A stretch of DNA of 64,000 nt, taken from Lichenostomus cassidix (taxonomy: Eukaryota > Chordata > Aves > Passeriformes > Meliphagidae). The position numbers were made by a program, and so were the translations under genes. The stretch spans positions 23,222,324 to 23,286,323 of the forward strand of contig CM039182.1 of NCBI GenBank assembly GCA_008360975.2, read 5' to 3'. This document shows, piece after piece, positions 40,501 through 54,546 of the stretch; position 1 is the stretch's first letter; each line of letters starts with the position of its first letter. The notes beneath the pieces are model-generated. The model had not been told where the DNA came from and ran no database searches. It saw only the letters and a list, made by a program, of their open reading frames with translations.

Positions 40501-43404
40501 AATTCCTCACTAAGTCTTGCATCTTTCTTTACCATAAAAGTACTGACAGGAAAATGATAATGACAGCTCTTCTGTTAGTATCTTTCGTATTAATTCAAGC
40601 AGGTTCTTTTTTTTAGTGACTTTTAACTTTGATGTTGTTAAATACAGCCACACTCTGAAGACTCTCAGTACTGGTGAATCTGTTTTCCTGGAATATCTTG
40701 ATTTATTTTCAGAACTGCATGATTGTGTGACATCTGCTTCACATCTCATACGTGATCAACTGAGTAGGTGCAACCATGGCATATGGCTGATGAGTCACTT
40801 CACAACAGTGAACATTGGTCTGTTTTCTGAGAAACAGCATCTTCATATTAATTTTCTAAGAGTCTTGCAAAGATGTGACCAGTCTGCCTGGCTTGATAGC
40901 AGGTAATGTAAGTTAAGGAAATGCACAGGGATGCAACAACAACATCTAATCTTTGACTGGGGCTAATATTTAAAAATTCAATTTATGGGCTACTATCAGA
41001 TAAGTCCACGAAAGGGAAATAGGTTCAGTGCTGTACTTTCTAAACTTTAAGCATCTAAATACCAAAATCTCTATACCCGAATCAGATGGGTATGTTGGCT
41101 TTCTATGCAAAGAAGAAATCAAAAAATATCCACAGAAGCCATTCACTTGGGTAAGGAACCAGGACACAACAGAGAAAAGCATATACATTGAACCCTGCTC
41201 ATTCTGTTATGTGGCTGCCCTGCTCAAGGCTGGCGGGAATACCATGAAGATTCACATATCACAGATCTGGGTAGAAGAACATTCCCAGCTTTTGCAACAT
41301 CCCATGATAGATAACATACGCACTTGCTATACTGGAGACCTTTGATCTGTTCCCTCCTGTGCTGTCAGATTGAAACAGGCACAGCCCACTAAGCACACAT
41401 AGCCTAAATTCTAAATTCCTGCAAGAAAACTATTGCAAGAAGCCATAAGTCTTCTTATAATGACATTACCTCAGAAAGTTAACTTTGTTAATTACTAAAA
41501 TTAACCTCAGTAACAGTTTGCTGTCCCCTCTCACTGTTACAGACTCTCTGCTCCAGCAGAACAAGATGACTGGAAGAAACTCCAAAGAACCTTTCCTTAA
41601 CCATTTAATGTACAACTTTATTTACTAAGCCATGACACACATAGATTCAACTAAATATTATTAAATATATTGCAATATCTTAAATCAATAAGCATCATCT
41701 TGGTTGCGCATGCATGATTTCCACATTAAAAATGTAGTTAACGTTATAACAACCATATCCATATCAAAACTACTTAGGAGCAAAATAAACCATGCCAGTC
41801 TCACAAGTATCAGAACAAAATGTGACTGTGCAGCTTAAACATGCTTCAGTCCCAAAGGCTAAAACATTAAAATGCTTAAGTGGTCTGTTAACTATTTTAA
41901 AATATCATCCTTCTGTGAGAGACAAGCCATTCCCACTTCCACTACCCTTACGTCAACTAACAAAAGTTCCTAATGAGCCAAGTCTCTCAGAGGCTCAACT
42001 GCTAAGACCATTAACATTACCAAAGACCTGTGCATGACTAACAGCTGTGTCCAGAGGAAACTGAACTCATATCTTCCATTTCCACATAAACTGCTCTGAA
42101 GTTAAAGAGTATCCCAGGAAGAAAAGGAAGGGAGGAGACGATGGGTAGAGAGGAAAGAAGGAAGGTGTTACCATTTCTGATTCTGATTCATGCCATTTGG
42201 AATATATATTAATCAGGTCTGACAAAGGAAGCCAGCAAGTGTGAGCGTGACTACAATCCAGCACTTACAAATACTTATTAAGTAGATTAAAGGCTGAATA
42301 TAGTTCTCTTTCAAAAGTGAACATTATGTCCACAAGTTCGCCATCCCTCCAGCCCAAAGCAGATTCCATTAAATAATAATGGAAGAACTTCAGCAGAAAA
42401 GATTTTAAATTCCTCTATCCAGAATAACCCAGAACTCAGAAGCCAGAGCCACAGAAATAGACTAGAGCATCCACACTCCTGGTGACAGAAAGGGGAAGTG
42501 AGCATGTCTGCTCTACATCCTAGGTGAGTATTCCCACTACCAGGCAATGTCTCATAGGAAAATGGCCTCTCTTCTATGATGTTATGGACACCTGTCTATA
42601 TCTTCCTAAAACGCCCTCTGGGGTGACTCCTAATGCAGGGCATTAGGCATTAGAAAGGCACTGCTGTGCAGCATTAACAAAAAAGTTTAAATGATCAATA
42701 CAATTAATTTCTTTGGATGCTACAGTCTGACTATTGCCTGCAAAACATAAAGGAAATTTTTAAAATGGTACCGATGTCACTTATATTTCTTGACAGCTGG
42801 TAACCAAAAACCCCAGCATGCCCCAAACCAGCAAAAACTGAGCCTCTCTTCCCTGAATGTTATGTAATGATGGTAGTCAATTCACACAGAAAAGATCTTC
42901 TGGGGCTGATACCTCTCTCATAGTAATTTTATGTCATTCAAGTTCCACTAACAACTGTTGATTTTACACCATGGTGCCAAAGAGGTATATTAGATCCTTC
43001 AACTTCAAGCTATCCAGAGCTTACTTGGCTCATTTGGCACTTCTGTGTTGCTGACACATGCAGAACTTTAACAGATGGTCTTACAATACTGGCAGTTGTT
43101 TTGTACTGTGCTGGCGGTGAGGGCAAATACTCTACACAAATTGTCTGCAATTCTGGAAAATAAATGAAGTACAAATCCATATTAACCTCAAAAGCCAAAC
43201 TATAAAAAGTCAGATTAGTCATTTAACGATGTATGTGCTCTGGGTTAAATGCTCAGCTGCTACAAAATTGTAGTACTTCCCCGCAGACAGGAGAAGTATG
43301 TTTTGCTTCAGTTTTTACCAGGATTATCCATACAGATCGCATCATTAGAATGGTATTGAAATATACTAAAAACAAGCCTTGAGACCCTTCCTCACGTGAT
43401 CAGC

Positions 43405-43442
43405 CCTGACTATCAGCAAAAGTGCCTGACTATCAGCAAAAG
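43405..43442. repeat. Tandem duplication, 20-base period
   Basis: Two identical 18-base copies (CCTGACTATCAGCAAAAG) separated by two bases. Recent local duplication. Confidence 0.95.
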
Positions 43443-45140
43443 CTGGGTGTTTTGACACAAACATGAAGGAACAGGGTGCAACTTAAGTTAACAGAATCTT
43501 TCTTTTTTCCTATGCCAAACAGGATTCAAGAAAAAACACATCAGCTACTGTGAAAATGTTGAAATCAACAGCGATGACCATGTAAACAGCAATTTTACAT
43601 TTTTCATCACCCATTTAAAAAGAGATTATGTACCACAAGCTGAATTTTACAGTCACTAATTTCACTGGTTGCAGTGGAATTTACACTGTACATAAAAGAC
43701 CAAAATTGCTCCAATTTGTTTCTGTGTAGCTTTTCTATTTTATTGTGCCAAACTATCAGATATAGCAACTGGGTTGAACTAGTAAACCATGTATGCAGAA
43801 CAGGGCTTTTCAAAAGTAAGCACAACAATTTCCTTCATCAGTATATAATCTCCATGAAATGTATATTCAAACATACATATTACAGTCTAATAGTGCAATT
43901 CTAGAACAGGATTTTTGGAAATCACAAATACTTTAGTACAATAATCATGTTCTGTATTTCCTTTAAATGAAACATAGATCAAAAGATACTTCAAACTGAG
44001 ATTTCAGAGGATTGGTCTTTCAGTTCCCATCAATTTCAACATATTTAGTTAGACAATATGCCTGTCACCTTGCATCTTCTTTTCACAATGTCAGTTAAGT
44101 TGAAATACAATTCGCTTAAGAAGCTTTGAAGTCCTAGGAGGAAAGCAGAACCTTAATAGCATTATCATGTAGCAGTCCTACAATGTAATAGGTACATTCC
44201 TGTCTTCTTCTGACTGAATCAATGCAGCACGCATTTTTAAAAATTTTATTTTATCCACTAAAGCTGGTTAAAAACATGGTTGCTGGAACCAATACTAAGC
44301 ATATGTGACTTTGACACCAGTGAACAAATCTTTATCCACTTTAGTTCTAATTTTACTGAAGACCAAATATCTCCTAAATTTGAAGATGTCGAACAATTAT
44401 TAATACAACTAAATTTCCAATAGTTTTTGTGTTTTCTTTTACCCAATGTGGACTTTTGCCAGACTAAGATGATACAACATACTTCCAGAAGGTACTTTGT
44501 ACAAGTTCAAGATAATGCATCTGTGAAACCACAAAATTATTTCTACTCATGAAAACACGAAAATCGGAAGAAATGCTAAACAGACACGGTCAAAATGTAG
44601 CAACATCAATTCCTCTGCTTCTCTTCCCAGGTATAAACTTTTTGTTAAACATTTCAACGTGGCACTTTGCTGTGAAATTCCCAGAAAACCAGAGGAGTTG
44701 GTATATGCATTTTATAACCAACAATGCAAGCACATGCTATCCTAGGTAGAGGTCCTCCCTTACAGATGCAGAATATGAGATAATGTGACAACAAAATTTC
44801 ATGATCATCCTTCCAGTTATATAGAGCCTTCCCAGCTTATATAACTGGTCATGACGCCCTCCACCCTTCAGCCCATCCTCTGAAGAGCTCACCACAGGTC
44901 CACAATGAACATTTGCTATTACAATGCACAGAAACTCTTCTGACAAGAAGGACATAAAACAAAAGTAGTCTCTTGGGGAATTAAAAGGCAAAGGAAAAGG
45001 GATAAGGAGCACAGGATTTATTTTATCCATTCTAACAACATCCAGCACTTCACCTTTAACGGAAGGTTCAAGTAGTCTCTGCCTAAACAATAACAGAATC
45101 ATCTGCTGGCAGCTGCAAGCAAGGGTTATTCTTAATGATT

Positions 45141-45645
45141 TCACAGAATCATGGAAGCATAGAATGGCCTTACTGGTATTGAAAGAGACCTTAAAAATCA
45201 TCTCGTTTCAAACCTGCTGCCATGCCCACCTTTCACTACACCAGGTAGCTCAGAGCGCCATCTAAGCTGTCCTTGAACACTTCCAGGGGTGGGGCAGCCA
45301 TGACTTCTCTGAGCAACCTGTTTCAGTGCCTCACCGCCCTCACAGTAAAGACTTCTTTCCTAATATCTAATCTAAACATACTCTTTCAGTTTTAAACCAC
45401 TCCCCCTTTTCCTGTCACTACATGCTCCTGTAAGTTGTCTCTCTCCATGTTTCTTGTAGGCTCCCTTCAGGTACTGAAAGGCTGCAATTAGGCCACCTCT
45501 AAGCCTTCTCTTTTTCAGGCTGAACAATCTTAGCCTTTCCCTCGTAAGACAAGTGCTCCATCCCTCTAATCAACTTGGTGACCCCGCTCTGGACCTGCTC
45601 CAACAGGTCCATGTCCATCCTGTGTTTGAATGCTACATTTGGTAA
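45141..45645 (-). mobile_element. CR1 LINE, 5'-truncated 3' end
   Basis: Antisense CR1 of avian type. The left end shows the complement of the 3' octamer tail (CACAGAATCATGG, CATAGAATGG). The 3' part of the element follows, with CTGAGCAACCTGTTTCAGTG, CTCACCGCCCTCACAGTAAA, TTTCAGGCTGAACAATCTTA and GACCTGCTCCAACAGGTCCA. It ends 222 bases right of... the CDK6 exon 3 boundary on its intron 3 side, that is 222 bases left of 45867. The right limit is where similarity fades near 45645. It is 5'-truncated, as most CR1 copies are. The 154-codon minus-strand open frame at 44737-45201 starts inside it. Confidence 0.9.
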
Positions 45646-45866
45646 AACAGTAGAGATTCAGGAAATTTAGACCTCTGAAAGAGGAAAAAACCACAAGTGA
45701 AACATTGCCACATAGAGATTATATCTGTTACTCTGTGCTGCAGTTCATGTCCCAAACTGGGCACTACTCAACTGAGATGTAACAAAATCCTATGGAATCA
45801 AAACACAGTTTGTCTCTCTGATTTATCTCTGAAATATTATCTCCTAAAATCTTTCTCCTTAAATAC

Positions 45867-46002
45867 CTTTATAGTTTCAGTAGGCACTCCAGGCTCTGGA
45901 ACTTTATCCAAGTAAGTAGTCAAGTCTTGATCCACGTGTTCAAACACTAATGTTAACTTGGTCTCTCTGTCTGTTCGTGACATGGTGCACACATCAAACA
46001 AT
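45867..46002 (-). CDS. CDK6: CDK6 coding exon 3 (hinge and start of kinase C-lobe)
   Basis: Read on the minus strand, this 136-base exon encodes 45 codons plus one base. It starts [16 protein letters not shown] (the Arg codon is split with the previous exon), runs through the hinge [14 protein letters not shown] and ends [11 protein letters not shown]. This is the cyclin-dependent kinase 6 segment linking the N-lobe to the C-lobe. By human numbering it carries the ATP-site hinge residues around His100, Val101 and Asp104. CDK6 with D-type cyclins phosphorylates RB in G1; INK4 proteins inhibit it. Acceptor CCTCTCAG lies just right of 46002 and donor AAG/GTATTT just left of 45867. Entry phase is 2 and exit phase 0, as in the human gene. 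There is no frameshift or stop. A Met replaces the Val I recall in human CTVSRTDRE. CDK4, the nearest paralogue, differs clearly in this region, so the assignment is firm. Confidence 0.97.
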
Positions 46003-49000
46003 CTGAGAGGAGGAAAAGAACAGAAGAGGTTAAGTATACAGGAACCAGTACAGGAAAACCTTGCATCTCAAGCATGTCCCTTTCAATTTCTTACAGTATA
46101 TAGATGGAAAAGAGCCTTCCAAAGGCAGACCAATCTTTGAGCTCTTGATTCATCAGGTAACAGTTGATATATCAAAATTACCATCTCAGTCTTTCACTTG
46201 TGAAATCTGAAATAGGACTAATTATTAAGAACTCATCAACTACTGAATGTAAAATAATTACATGAAAAGAAAATATTTTTTTTGACACAGCAACTAGAGT
46301 TAATACAGAAAATTACTTTATATTTATCCACATTCTAGTCTCCAGCACTCAGTTATTAAAAAAAAAACCCAGGAAATATTTTTGAGAAAAAATACACAGA
46401 CTGTTTTCAGCTTCTTTCCACATAACTCCCACGTTCACCATCACACAGCTCTACAATTAAATCTTCTTCTTCAGAATTTTTTTGCTGATTCCTCTAGCAA
46501 ATTTCTGGATTCAAGGAATACCTTCAGTCAGTACAAAGTTTGGAAAAAAGCTTTGTGCACAAGATGTCCCTACCTCTTTCATAATTTTTGGTCATTCTTT
46601 TACTGAAATTTCTTTATCATTTCACCTTGTTGCACAACACCAAACTAATTTACAAAGCTCTTCATAAGACCACATTCCTATCTGATTACTCTATTTTCTA
46701 TTGTCTTCTCTTTTCAGGTAGGATTTCTCTCATCTTCTCCACTTCACAGACCATGCCAGCTTGAACCACTGTTTTATCTTTTCGAAAAACATCTGCCTAT
46801 CCTTCTATGCTTCACACCTATATTCATGCCAGTGACTTTCACTATTCTTCCTCAAGTCCCAGTTCTAAAAAATCCTAACAGAAAACCACCTAAACAGCCA
46901 GAAGGACATTTCTTCCCTGCTCACATACTTTACTCCTGTGCTTATTAATTTAATTTTACACCGTACAGATCAGATCTCATTTCTCTCAGAGGCGAGGCAA
47001 AAAATGAATCACTACTTTTACTAGGTGACAGTAGATTTAAAAAATGAATGGAGTTATTAAGAAAAAGGTCTACACAGCTAAACTGAACAACGTCTCACTG
47101 ACAACAGACCAAACCAGTGTTGATACTATGGCTTAATTTTTTTCAACATCATAGCAGTGATGTTGTTGTATTACTTGTCATCTTTCATCCTCTTACTTAG
47201 AATTACTTTATTAGAATTATGAAGTGCAGGATTTCTGGTAATGTTATCAAGTAATATTTTTCTTGTTTGTTCAAGGATTGAAGGCTTTATATGCAGGACC
47301 TGAAGACAGCTGATCACACACAATGCCTTGGGGGTCCCTGCTTTTCACAGAGGACATCTGACAAACAGACTAGGACAACATGTACTTGAGATCTTGTACT
47401 GAGATTTCACTTCTTACCAATATAATTCAGAAGAAAAGGAAAGACTAGAATTGGCATAACCACCTGGGAAGAATGTAACCTGGGTTTGAGAGAGCAGTAT
47501 TTTTCACTTAACATTTACCATGGTACGTCTGTGCTCTGACTTTGACAGCATTTCCTAAATAATCTTTGGTCAGACACTTGAAAATTGTTTATTAGCCACC
47601 ATATTTGGAAAATGCATGCATGTACATTCATTTTAGGTTAAGGAAGCTTTTGAGCGAGTAATAAATTGGGAACCAGAGTTCCAGAATTTGGAAAGACTGT
47701 TACCCTGCCTCTACTAGAAGACTAATCTGTACTTTATCTGTATTCATCATATGAACAAACAAACATTAATTATTATGGTAACACAGTGACTGTAAGAGAA
47801 TATGTCTTGGCACGTTTCTCACAATGACACATACCGTTCTCTAAGATTCCCTCAATGGGGTGTACATGTCCTGTACACAGTAAATAAGGTTTGTGAAAAG
47901 TCACAAACCTTCCTGAAAAGTGAAATTTGCTGGTATTTGGCTGGAGGTTTATAATCTGCAATATATTTATATAAATCAATGTGGAATGTAGCCGGACTGC
48001 CTATAACCCCAACACATGCAAATAGAGAGGAGCCAGACAGGTCTGAACATCTGAACATAAACACTGGAAAATATTTCCAACTGTATGATTCCTTTGTGTT
48101 GACCTACATTTACCTAAAAATGTTCTAGAACAGCCCTTTTGCCAGGTATTTAATGCACTGGCAAAAATAGATTTTCAACTATAGCAGAGTTATAATTCAA
48201 GGAAAAAGGAAAAAATATTTCACTGTATTAAACATAGAAGCAACATGCAATTTCCAACTTGCTGTGGAGGAAAATGCTGATTCTCTGTTTAATTCTTCTG
48301 TATGCGGGTTATTTTGATTCTGGCATTTTCTGGCACAGCAAAAGAAGGAACTCAGTGAAGCACAATTCTGATTACCTTTTATTAAGTAATAATATTATCA
48401 GTGAGTAATAGTATTATCTTACCTTTTTATACATTCTTTACGTGAAACTCTAGATGCTGTACTGTTAATCATAAAAGCTACAGATTCTGCACTGGGTTGG
48501 GTAGAGGCACATTGTGTTAACTCACAGAAAATACAGCTGGCTACCTCAGAAAGATAATAATTTAAATTGCAGCTTATATGAATCAATGATATTACAAAAA
48601 TACAACATCTGGCATTACTCCTGCTAATCATTCCTGCAATAGACTGAGAAAGACACACAGCCTCTATATTTAGTAGTTCCTACAAGGACAAAAGTACTTT
48701 TTATAAATTATACTCTTTTCCATTCACTGTGAGAATATCAGTGATAAAGTTGTCTTCTTTAGTTAGGAACATGCTACCTACATCGCACATCTCTGAAGCC
48801 ATTTCCTCATGATTTTCTGTATGTGATGGGTTAACATCCCATGTGATTGCCTCTCTGGAATAGGAAACAGCAAAAGGCCGTTTATTTGAAGAGTTACTAT
48901 GTGGACACTGTCCTAAGTGAAGTAAATGTACCTCAATTAATACAGGATTTCCATACTGAATGCTTTGTAAACACAAGCCCTGCCCTTCTATTGTACTTAC

Positions 49001-52000
49001 AAAAGAAATGTTTGAATTATTTGATTAAAGTAAGATCCGCTATGGGAAATCCTGCAAGTATTTAACAAGATGTTTGGCTGGGAGTCACACGCCGCCCAAC
49101 ATGTTGATCTGAACTGGAACACTGTTGAAGAGATGCTGACGGAGAACCTATGTTTTAATGCAGACATTTTTTCAAGTTAATTGTACTAAAGTAGAAGCTT
49201 ATCAGATACAAATCTCTGTCTCTATTTTATGTCTCTCCTTCTATAATCTAGTAGAATACCTGCCTTCCTAGAAAAATACTTCGGCTTTTTTTGCATGCAG
49301 AAAACCGTATGATGCGCTTTGAAATCTCTAATGTTTCTTACAACATATGATCTGACAAATGCAACCTCAGTTCCCCTTCATTTTACAATACGAATACCTG
49401 ATGCTTTTATAATGCTTTTATAATAACTTTAAAAATTATTGCATCTGCTGGCTGGTACTAATTTGGTAACTGATCTCAGAAAGTCCTTAAATGTTATTGG
49501 ATGTGCTTGTGAGATGCTCTGAGAATTGCTATGAAGTTTACCACTTTCAAGTGACATAAACACTTTTATCCTGAACACACTGAGATGACAGCAATGGAGA
49601 TTGGATCCATCACCACAAACCACCTGCAAGAAATACCAAAAGACAGATCTGGCTTTAAGACCTGAAATAACTGTAAGACATAATTTCTCTCAGCTATTGT
49701 CAAACAGATGAGTAGGTACATCTGAAAAATTAACTGGATCATAGTCAAAAGGAAGACCAAAAATTAAGTATTTACTGCTGATGGATCCAAAGGCTTACTG
49801 CTATTTTTACTGCAGGACTAATCCAACATGAATACATACATATGCCTGTAGGGTCACTCACAGCACTGAACAAAACCAGTCCTTGCCCCCTAAAGATTTC
49901 TATTAACATTGATTTACTTTAATTGTCTTTGGAACTGTGTCTTCCTAGAAAGAGTTACTTCCTAGCTTATGCATAACAGGGGAAGATAACTGGAGCCTTT
50001 GATTTATGTGTAGGAGAAATGCTTTAGAAGATTGTGGTTAGGTAAAGAGTGGCATAATAACATGCTACAGTTTTAAGATTTCACAAGTCTGAGCAAAAAT
50101 ACAGATGAGAATAGTTTGGTGGCTTCAACCTAATTTTGAAAGGTATTTATCTGCTTGACAGAAAACCAGCACAGAACTTGTGTATTGACAGTGTTTATGT
50201 AAACACCACAAGAGCGGGATACCAAGACTATCACAGGTCACGATTAAAATTTATTGACAAATATGGGGAGGAAGACCTGAATAACTTCTTTTACTGCCTT
50301 TGGCTCAGGTTAGTCCTGGAAATTCATAATTTTTGAAGGGCATAGAAAATGTCTGCCTCTCATACCTAAAAGTATTGAAGAACGACAGTCGGTCATCTTT
50401 TTAGTTCAAATTTCAGCAGAAGCCTTAGACTCTTGTGCTCTCAGGAAGCCACTCACCAGGAAGTCCTTTGTTTGCCCCAACTTTGTAAACTATGTACTCC
50501 TCGAAAAAGAACAGTTTTACCCCTATTTTTAATATAAGTTACCTTTTCCTTTCTTCCTTTTGATGACAAAAAAGACTGCTGACAGAAACGAGTCGCTACT
50601 TGGAATCACAACTACCCAATGTATTGTAACAAAAGGGTCATCTCTCAGGTGAGGAAGGCAATAGCTGGGCAACTGGAGTGGAACATGTGCACTGGGAGAA
50701 CCAAGTCCCCCATTGCAAAACAGGAAACAGAGCTTCCCACTCTGAAACATATGACAAAGCTCTTTCCCTTTGTTCAGGACATACTGCTTTGTCTCATTTT
50801 AATCAGCAATCACCTACTTCTCCATGCAACTCAAAGCTGGTATTTCAAATGCAGAGCTTTCTTGCTCAAAGGAGCCTTAGTAAAACACTTTTAGATGAAA
50901 GAAAGCGCACATGCAGATGAACAGACCACAAAACTCAAAGTACCTCATATTTAAACTGCATTTTTCCTGGGACAACATCCGTAAGACCACGTAGTAATGC
51001 AAGACCTAAGTTCAATTTTCAGAAGCACATGGGGTCTTCAAGAGATTCCCAACATGCTTGTCACACCATCTTCAGCTGCCCCTGTGTGTATCAATGCTTA
51101 AGATATGCCGCCACAGCAGAGTGCAGCATTAACACAGAGAGATGCCAACTGCTCCCAACAGAACCACCAAGGTGTTGGAAACACACAGCGTGAGGTCACA
51201 GCACTGCCTGCAGCATGGCCAGCGAGCCCAGTCAGCTCCATCCAGAAACAGCCAGATGCCCAGGCTTGGGTATGTCTACAATGGTCATGGTAACTTTATC
51301 TCTTAAATCCTTATTCTCTACTTTCTACTTTCTTGAAGTTTGTGAACAATTCTCCTTCCAGGAAAGAGTAGCAGGATCACTTTCTGTCTGCAGAAGAAAT
51401 GTCTTTCAGGCAAACAGCAGTAAAGGCAGAACTTAACATCAGATAAAAGAAATTAATTTATCTAGGACAGGCTGATGTTATGTAGATAGATGTTTTCAAC
51501 TCTCAAGTCACTCAGTCATTATTCGCTGCGCACAGAGCAGACGAGCTACCCCAGAGAAGCAACTGTATAATGAAAGCAAGGCAGCAAAAAATCCTCTTCT
51601 GGAGACCTACTCCAGCAGAGCCCAGCCAATATTGTTGCTTATAGCCCACTCACCAGTGAGGTTTAAGGGAAGGAAGGGGGACATTAGGATGACAAGGCAA
51701 TCGTTCATCTCTAAGCTGAACTTGGTGCTGTAATTTTTTCCAGTCTCTCTCCCTTTCTGACTTGGAAAAATTATTTAAAATGCTTAGCTGTATAAAAGAG
51801 GTTTTTGTTCTTTAAGTGTGTGTGAGGAAGAGACAGAGAAAGTGACAGAGAGAAATAGATGCTCTTGAAAGCGAAGTAAATAGCACTGGCTAAAGTCCGA
51901 TAGAGTGGGCTGACTGGGCAAGCGTTCAACGTTCAGTCCTGACTGCAGCCCTGACCTGCAACACCCCTGCTCTCCTGCGCTGGGCCCCATTCGAGCAATG

Positions 52001-54055
52001 ACGAGCCCTGGTGCCAGACCGAATGGTTTTGTGATGCAGACAAATGTCTGCTCCAAAACTAGTCTTCATTTTCAGCAGAAACCAAGATTTGTCCCCACAG
52101 GATGAAAAGGCCAAGTACATTTTCTCAGTGTGTCACCCAAGCCACTGAAAGACGCAGTTGTTAAAGAGTTTTACTTTAAGGAAAAATAGGTCTGACAAGA
52201 TGTTCTCTGCACCGTTCTTTGTTTATAGCACCATGCTGTCTATTTTAGCCCTCACACTGCCATTTCTCCTTCACCTTCTTTGCAAAGGGAGATTATCTTT
52301 AATAGACAAGGACCAGAAAAGGATCTGGTAATACTCCGTAATTCAAACTATATCCTGCCTTGCAGAACTTCACTCCAGGACTTACCGTACAGCTTACCAG
52401 TGTTTAAAATGCTTAATGCCTCACCAGTGCACGAACAAACTCACTGCAATTGATTTTATCCAAACTGGCCACGCACTGAGCCCTTGACATTACCGAGGGA
52501 AAATACCATCTGGGTGGTGCCTAAACACACTCCAGTGTGCTGCCCTACCAAGCAGTCTGTCCGAGGACAGGCGAGGGACACGCCAAGTCACCCCCAAATC
52601 AGAAAAATAACATGGCCTGTTATGAAGACAGTCGTTGACAGATTGTTTAGGATCAGCAATAGCTGTCTGACCTATTCATAGTCCTCTCATGTGATCCTTC
52701 AACAAGCAAATGTACACTGCCTTTCAAAGTCATGTACACTGCCGCTATACCGTGCTGTGAGTTTCCAGTAAGCGTCCGTAAGCTTCCAGTTCAGAGTACA
52801 AATTAAAGATGCTCCTGCTCCACTGGCAGTGTGTTTGCATCTGTTGTTAAGTTTTTTAGATCTTCTTTATCATACCTTTCTCAGGGAAAAGCTGTATTCC
52901 TCTTTAGATTCCATAATTTGCCCAACATGTAAGTAAAACTTATGCCTGAATATTGATTTTGTTTAGTTCAAATGAAAAGAGCCCAGAGGTTATTCGGGAC
53001 TCCCAGCTGAACATGGTACAAGATGAGATACAACAAAATCCAGTCTTTACTCAGGTTTAGCTCACAAACTGCTAGTTACAGACTCCACACTTCAGTTTAC
53101 ATTTTGAATTTATGCCTGGGCCAAACCTACAGGACCTAAATCTAAGCTGATCATCTGTCTTCTAGGTTTAAGTAAAAACAACTCATCTTCAGAAGATTTT
53201 TTAACAGTAAAAATTATCATTCATTCTTCAGTGTCTTAATAATCTAATCTATCTACACTACCCATGAGACTTAATCATTATGCCAACACATCAAAAATAA
53301 CTAAGGAAATACTAACCCCTCACTTCACATCACTAAGTGTCCACTGCAAAAAATCAAATGTACTGTTTGATACTCTGTACCACCTCATATAGTTTTTTAA
53401 GTACTTACAATATCAGAGCAGTTTTTTCAGGTGCAATTCAGCTTTTTTAAAGTTGTAAGTAAATCCAATGCAAATTTGAGTACAAACTCTTGCTTTTTAT
53501 AGATGCATGGGGGAACCTAAGAGTAAAGAAGCAGCTACTGTAGAAGGTGTCAGAAGAGGTCCTCTGTTTTGATGTTTATCACCAATCCAGGGGCTGCTGT
53601 TCCTGAAAGACGTCCAGGTTGCTCTACAGCCACAATTCTACTGGAGGATGATGGCTGTACTGAAAACTCATGTGCTTTTTGAGTCCTAATTAACCACCCA
53701 GCATAGGCTAAGACCTCAGGATTCAAGCAACCTGTGTAGAATAGAAACAGCCTGACTGAGAGTACTTCTGAAGGGCATAGTTGTCAGAGACACTGAAAAA
53801 CCAAAGTAAGGGGCCTTGCTAAAGGCTGCAAATACACCTGAGCCCTGATGATGTTGCTACAACTTCCCAGGATGGACCAGTACTGGCAGCACCTGAAAGA
53901 AGTCCAAAGCTGGTGATGGTGAAGAGAAGGGGAGAGAGAACAACAGATGGAAAATACCTTGCTGTCATTCTTTTACTGGTATTAACTATTGTAATGACTT
54001 GTGAGCCACTGACACACTAAAGCCTTGTAAGAAAGTATATTTCTATGTTTCATAG

Positions 54056-54214
54056 GTAGAGTTGGGACCGAACAGTCCGTCTTTCTCCAAGAAGGATCAA
54101 GAGATGACTTTTGAAAAGGGAAAACTTCCACAGGTTAACAATACCATGAATTCCACTGCAAAAGCAAAAGAGCACAAAACAGAAGAAGATGAAAGCCTTA
54201 AAAAACCTGAAAGG
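54056..54214 (+). CDS. Candidate exon P4, charged linker-like segment
   Basis: A 159-base, 53-codon segment, phase 0 to 0, with acceptor TTTCTATGTTTCATAG and donor AGG/GTAAAT. The peptide begins VELGPNSPSFSKKDQEMTFE and ends HKTEEDESLKKPER. It is rich in Lys, Glu, Ser and Asn and looks like an intrinsically disordered linker. Sixteen of 53 codons begin with G and few begin with T, unlike flanking intron sequence. It joins the candidate at 30854 in phase. It could also be an A-rich open frame by chance, since Lys/Glu-rich peptides arise easily from purine-rich DNA. Confidence 0.38.
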
Positions 54215-54546
54215 GTAAATTGGCTAAAGTTGACAATACTAAACATGCACAAAGTAAATAAGCGGCATATATGTTAGTAAAACAAGATGTTAATAAGAAA
54301 ATAAAATTCATTCTTTTTAATTCTTTGAATGGTGTTTTCTAATGTATTCAAGGAGTTACTCAGGGAATCTACAGACTTTTTAATGTAACATGCTGTATAT
54401 CCATGTATTAAACTGAAAGCAATTGGCAGACAAAGGAGTAAGCCACAGTAGAACATTGAATGGTTCACTCTCATGCCCATTTATATATATTTGTGCTTAT
54501 TATGAGGTATCATTTCTTATACAGAAGTTCTTGTCTCTCTAAAAAG

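Larger units (their letters stand above)
20080..45866 (-). other. CDK6: CDK6 intron 3 (complete)
   Basis: The 25,787-base interval between CDK6 exons 3 and 4, bounded by donor GTATTT on the 45866 side and acceptor ATATATAG on the 20080 side, both read on the minus strand. It contains a GC-richer patch near 24.2-24.7 kb, a TG/TA microsatellite near 37.5 kb, two short tandem duplications, one antisense CR1 that ends just inside the right boundary, and the strongest of the small plus-strand exon candidates at 30854. I see no other recognisable gene. Confidence 0.93.

Noticed and set aside
41028..41345. Open frame with GYVGFLCKEEIKKYPQKPFT and a GG/GTAAGG donor at 41151
   Set aside because: The upstream acceptor (CCCGAATCAG) has a poor pyrimidine tract, the implied 65-base exon breaks phase, and a second frame is equally open.
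44631..44700. Segment after a very good acceptor (CTCTGCTTCTCTTCCCAG) open in two frames
   Set aside because: The donor GTATAT is weak, neither frame chains in phase with good neighbours, and two open frames argue against coding.
44737..45201. 154-codon minus-strand open frame
   Set aside because: Its first part lies inside the CR1 copy at 45141-45645 and the rest has no recognised domain or splice context.
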